Below are positions 13,737-15,993 of a stretch of 15,993 nucleotides of DNA, one piece after another. How positions within the stretch are numbered: the first letter of the stretch is position 1; each line of letters begins with the position of its first letter. The position numbers were made by a program, and so were the translations under genes. The DNA is from Cocleimonas sp. (GTDB lineage Bacteria; Pseudomonadota; Gammaproteobacteria; Thiotrichales; Thiotrichaceae): positions 1 to 15,993 of the forward strand of contig JAGLDQ010000261.1 of NCBI GenBank assembly GCA_023145535.1, given 5' to 3'. A model generated the notes under the pieces. That model worked only from the letters and a program-made list of their open reading frames with translations, did not search any database and had not been told where the DNA came from.

Positions 13737-15038
13737 CTATAGTTTTGCTAATAATTGATTCGCTTCGGTTTGCTGAGCAACACTGCCTTCGCGGAGTACT
13801 TCATGCAACATTTCATAAGCAGATGGATTATCGTCAGCTTCCATATAAGCACGAGCGACATCTAGTTTTATACTGGTCTCTAAAGATTCATCTTCAGTTG
13901 GTTCTGCAATAGGGTTTTGATAATCCGCTCTATCTTCTGCTTTCATTTTTGGTGTTGAAAAGTCTAAGTCTAAATCATCAACGGCTTCAAGATTGAGTTC
14001 CTCATGTTGTTTACCAGCAAAAAAGCGTTTTAGTAAAAATCCTAGACCAACAAGAAGTGCGACTAAAGGTAATAACCATGTCAACTTGCTCAAACTAAAA
14101 CCTGTAGAATTCTCAGTCGTTGGGCTAATAATATTGCCATTTAAGTCCGTTGAGGGTGCATCAAGCATCCCAGTTGCGGGGTTTACATCCGCATCTATTG
14201 GTTGTTGCGTATTATTGCTTTGAAGAGCGGCGGCTTGAGAGTTACCATCAAAAGTAGGTTGACCTTGTGTTTTTTGCTCATTTTGCTCATCTTGAAGCTC
14301 AATAACACGCCGCTCCAATGAAATGGTTGTGATATTATTTTCAGCCAGTTCACTTTTAGATTCAACTAATTGTTGCTGTAAGGCGGCATTTTTATCTCTA
14401 AGTCGCTGTTCACTAACAGACTCCTCTTCGGGTAATGATCTTCCTTCAGAATTTTTTAGTATCTGAATTTTTTCTTCCAGATCATGCAGTTCATTATCGC
14501 GTTTATCTTTTTCGGCTTCAAGACGTTCTACAAGACCTTGTAGTTTTTCACTCTCTTCAGAAAGTGCTTCAACGCGCACTGTTTGTGCGGAATGTTGCGT
14601 CTTTAGTTTTTCTAATGCGACAGGATCACCACCTGAATTAATAAACGTTGGAGGAGTAAGGTTACCTGTTTTTCCTCTACGATAAAAACGGGCGTGCTGC
14701 GCTAATAAAGCTTCTGCATTTTCTGATGGAATACCGGCAATCATTGACTCACTGGGTAGTGATAATTCCTTATTTCGCATCATAAAATTAATATTCCCCC
14801 CTTTAAATGCGCTAGGATTTTTTGCTAAAATAGCAATCATTATCTGTGCTTTAGAAAGCTGGGAATTAGGATAGTTTTTACTAACAATACCGCTAAGTGT
14901 TCCTTTGGCTATCGCGGTATCCTTTATAGGGTCGGCGATGAGGGGTGTGGTAGCGGTCGTTAAAACGATCATACTCATTGAGAGTATTAGAGCGCGTAGA
15001 TTTTGAGAAAAATAGTTGCCGAAAGAGAATTTTTTCAT
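13737..15038 (-). CDS. Short FimV/HubP-type polar organiser protein
   Basis: FimV/HubP proteins bind peptidoglycan through a periplasmic LysM-like domain and organise the cell pole (type IV pili, flagella, chromosome origin). This 433-residue protein has a signal/anchor segment (15-36) and a FimV-type N-terminal domain (45-120: GTLSGIVSKNYP, AQIMIAILAKNPSAFKGGNIN, ending HARFYRRG). It continues with a coiled coil (about 140-255), a Gln/Asn/Asp-rich linker, one TM helix (319-337), an acidic cytoplasmic stretch (DDLDLDF) and the C-terminal FimV motif LDVARAYMEADDNPSAYEMLHEVLREG (392-418). It is far shorter than the roughly 900-residue FimV of Pseudomonas: the extended acidic TPR region is missing. 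A FimV-like TPR module is encoded by the gene just upstream (15103-15774), 64 bp away. No good ribosome site is seen before the ATG. Confidence 0.87.
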   Translation of the reverse strand: MKKFSFGNYFSQNLRALILSMSMIVLTTATTPLIADPIKDTAIAKGTLSGIVSKNYPNSQLSKAQIMIAILAKNPSAFKGGNINFMMRNKELSLPSESMIAGIPSENAEALLAQHARFYRRGKTGNLTPPTFINSGGDPVALEKLKTQHSAQTVRVEALSEESEKLQGLVERLEAEKDKRDNELHDLEEKIQILKNSEGRSLPEEESVSEQRLRDKNAALQQQLVESKSELAENNITTISLERRVIELQDEQNEQKTQGQPTFDGNSQAAALQSNNTQQPIDADVNPATGMLDAPSTDLNGNIISPTTENSTGFSLSKLTWLLPLVALLVGLGFLLKRFFAGKQHEELNLEAVDDLDLDFSTPKMKAEDRADYQNPIAEPTEDESLETSIKLDVARAYMEADDNPSAYEMLHEVLREGSVAQQTEANQLLAKL

Positions 15039-15086
15039 AATTTATAGATACTTTTTTTGGGTATTTGAAATTGCCTATATCCTACT

Positions 15087-15101
15087 CTAGTTGAAAACTA
15101 G
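15087..15101 (-). other. Small hairpin between the two FimV-related genes
   Basis: CTAGTT-GAA-AACTAG is a 6 bp perfect inverted repeat that begins one base after the stop codon of the upstream gene on the minus strand. No T run follows. It could tune relative expression of the two genes by mRNA processing or pausing. Confidence 0.3.
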
Positions 15102-15102
15102 T

Positions 15103-15774
15103 CTACCATTCCTTTGCGATACTCTGTATCGTTTTCCAGTTTTCTGATAAGGGCTTATTAGCATTTAGTATGTTTTGAATCATGGCTTCGAGCGCTTCTT
15201 TATTTTGCGAATGATAATAAATACCTAATAACTCTTGCTCCACTAATGGTTGTTTTCTTTTCTTGCTGAGTATGCAAAGCTCTAATAATGTTTGACTCTC
15301 CTCAATGCTTCCATAGGCCACGCAATAACGTGCCTTATCAATGGGGTTGTCGTAGTTTTCATTTAGAAACGTGGTCAGAATTGTTGCTTCATCCTCTTCA
15401 TTATCTGTGGTTGTTTTTCTGCAACTATCACTGATCAAAGTAGCACCAGGATAGCGTATACAATCGAGATGATGATCCGTATTTTTATCTAGCCATTCTC
15501 TAAAATAAGCCCTACTAGAAACACCAAGAAGAGGACTGGTCAAATTAAACATTTTTTCTTTAACAGGGCGGCCTGTGGTTTTCAAGGTGGTAAAGAAATC
15601 TTGCAATGCGCCTGATAAGTAAGGTTGTAGATGAATATCCATCGCTAGCATAATGCGCTGTGTATGGATTGATAATTCTTTAGGATTAGCGCTGACTGCA
15701 AGTGTAAGTCGTCGCCACTTACGCAATGGATCTTTGGAGTCAGTAGAGTTTAAGTCGGAGATAAATGATGTCAC
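15103..15774 (-). CDS. Hypothetical protein with FimV-like TPR module
   Basis: This is a 223-residue soluble protein with no signal peptide or TM helix. Residues 1-125 are unrecognised (WRRLTLAVSANPKEL, AMDIHLQPYLSGALQDFF). The C-terminal part, 145-223, has the layout of the FimV cytoplasmic repeats: ARYCVAYGSIEESQTLLELC, then VEQELLGIYYHSQNKEALEAM, then NWKTIQSIAKEW, comparable to FimV helices that end in a W-x-x-(I/V)-x-x-x-(A/G) pattern. It lies upstream of the membrane FimV-like gene on the same strand, so the two products may act together at the pole. The start is GTG at 15774, supported by CAGGGA 7 bases upstream; no in-frame ATG near it does better. The family match is by pattern only. 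Confidence 0.7.
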   Translation of the reverse strand: MTSFISDLNSTDSKDPLRKWRRLTLAVSANPKELSIHTQRIMLAMDIHLQPYLSGALQDFFTTLKTTGRPVKEKMFNLTSPLLGVSSRAYFREWLDKNTDHHLDCIRYPGATLISDSCRKTTTDNEEDEATILTTFLNENYDNPIDKARYCVAYGSIEESQTLLELCILSKKRKQPLVEQELLGIYYHSQNKEALEAMIQNILNANKPLSENWKTIQSIAKEW

Positions 15775-15900
15775 GTTATTTTCCCTGCAAAATAGTCCCC
15801 CATCTGGGAGTTCCTTTGGTGATGATCAGAAGGATGAGTTGCTTAATATAATGCGCTAGGCTTTCTAATTCCCTCTATAAAACGGTAGCTTAACGTATTT

Positions 15901-15906
15901 ATTATA
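15901..15906 (-). promoter_or_regulatory. Perfect -10 box upstream of the FimV-related pair
   Basis: TATAAT on the minus strand, with TTGTGC about 19 bp upstream as a poor -35. Transcription would start near 15893, giving a leader of about 120 bases before the GTG at 15774. The spacing is wide, so confidence is modest. Confidence 0.4.
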
Positions 15907-15940
15907 CCTATTGATAGAAGAGGAGGCACAATAATTCTAT

Positions 15941-15958
15941 AAAAAAGCTACTAGCTTT
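15941..15958 (-). terminator. Weak possible terminator of a gene beyond the right edge
   Basis: On the minus strand, AAAGC-TAGTA-GCTTT is followed by more T bases (TTTAT). The stem is only 5 bp and AT-rich. The placement fits the end of a minus-strand gene lying outside the window. Confidence 0.25.
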
Positions 15959-15993
15959 ACTATTTTGCTGACAAAGCGATCTACTTATAGATT

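Overview
The window looks like chromosome of an AT-leaning gammaproteobacterium. The evidence is a hemA-prfA pair, a gammaproteobacterial-type RecO, a FimV/HubP-type polar protein, a Bcr/CflA drug exporter and many genes with weak Shine-Dalgarno sites. The genus cannot be fixed from sequence alone. The holdfast-type genes would suit a rosette-forming or surface-attached lineage (for example Thiotrichales), but that is a guess. I see no tRNA, rRNA, CRISPR array, transposase or phage gene.

Layout. 1-2999, minus strand: MFS exporter, hemA (first committed step of C5 tetrapyrrole synthesis) and the 5' part of prfA (release factor 1), which runs off the left edge. 3000-3341: a gap with one possible 59-codon ORF. 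3342-5727, minus strand: a DUF2156/MprF-C-type acyltransferase-like gene followed 13 bp later by a cytochrome P450. 5764-5811: a good intrinsic terminator. 5844-6515, minus strand: an unrecognised helical protein with a clear sigma70 promoter. 6642-8302, plus strand: a Sfum_1244-like protein and a 2OG-Fe(II) dioxygenase, 14 bp apart and probably one transcript. 8390-9124, plus strand: an exported SGNH/GDSL esterase. 9311-9350: a two-way terminator.

9391-11615, minus strand: the most interesting block. It is a three-gene set in the order short Gly-rich secreted protein, CsgG-like lipoprotein, AVGNN-repeat secreted protein. This matches the hfaA-hfaB-hfaD holdfast-anchor order of Caulobacter and gives a self-contained, curli-like secretion system: HfaB is the outer-membrane pore lipoprotein and the HfaA-like and HfaD-like proteins are its probable surface substrates. 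It has its own -10 box with an inverted repeat over the expected start of transcription. None of the csgA/B/D/E/F curli genes is in view.

12063-13676, plus strand: recO and an AEC-family permease. 13737-15774, minus strand: two genes that together look like a FimV/HubP split in two. A separate TPR-like protein comes first, then a short membrane protein with the LysM-like N-terminus, coiled coil, single TM helix and C-terminal FimV motif. The proposed split FimV pair, the small ORF at 3076-3255 and the P450/DUF2156 pair are the other points worth a second look. All family assignments come from reading the motifs by eye; no search was run.
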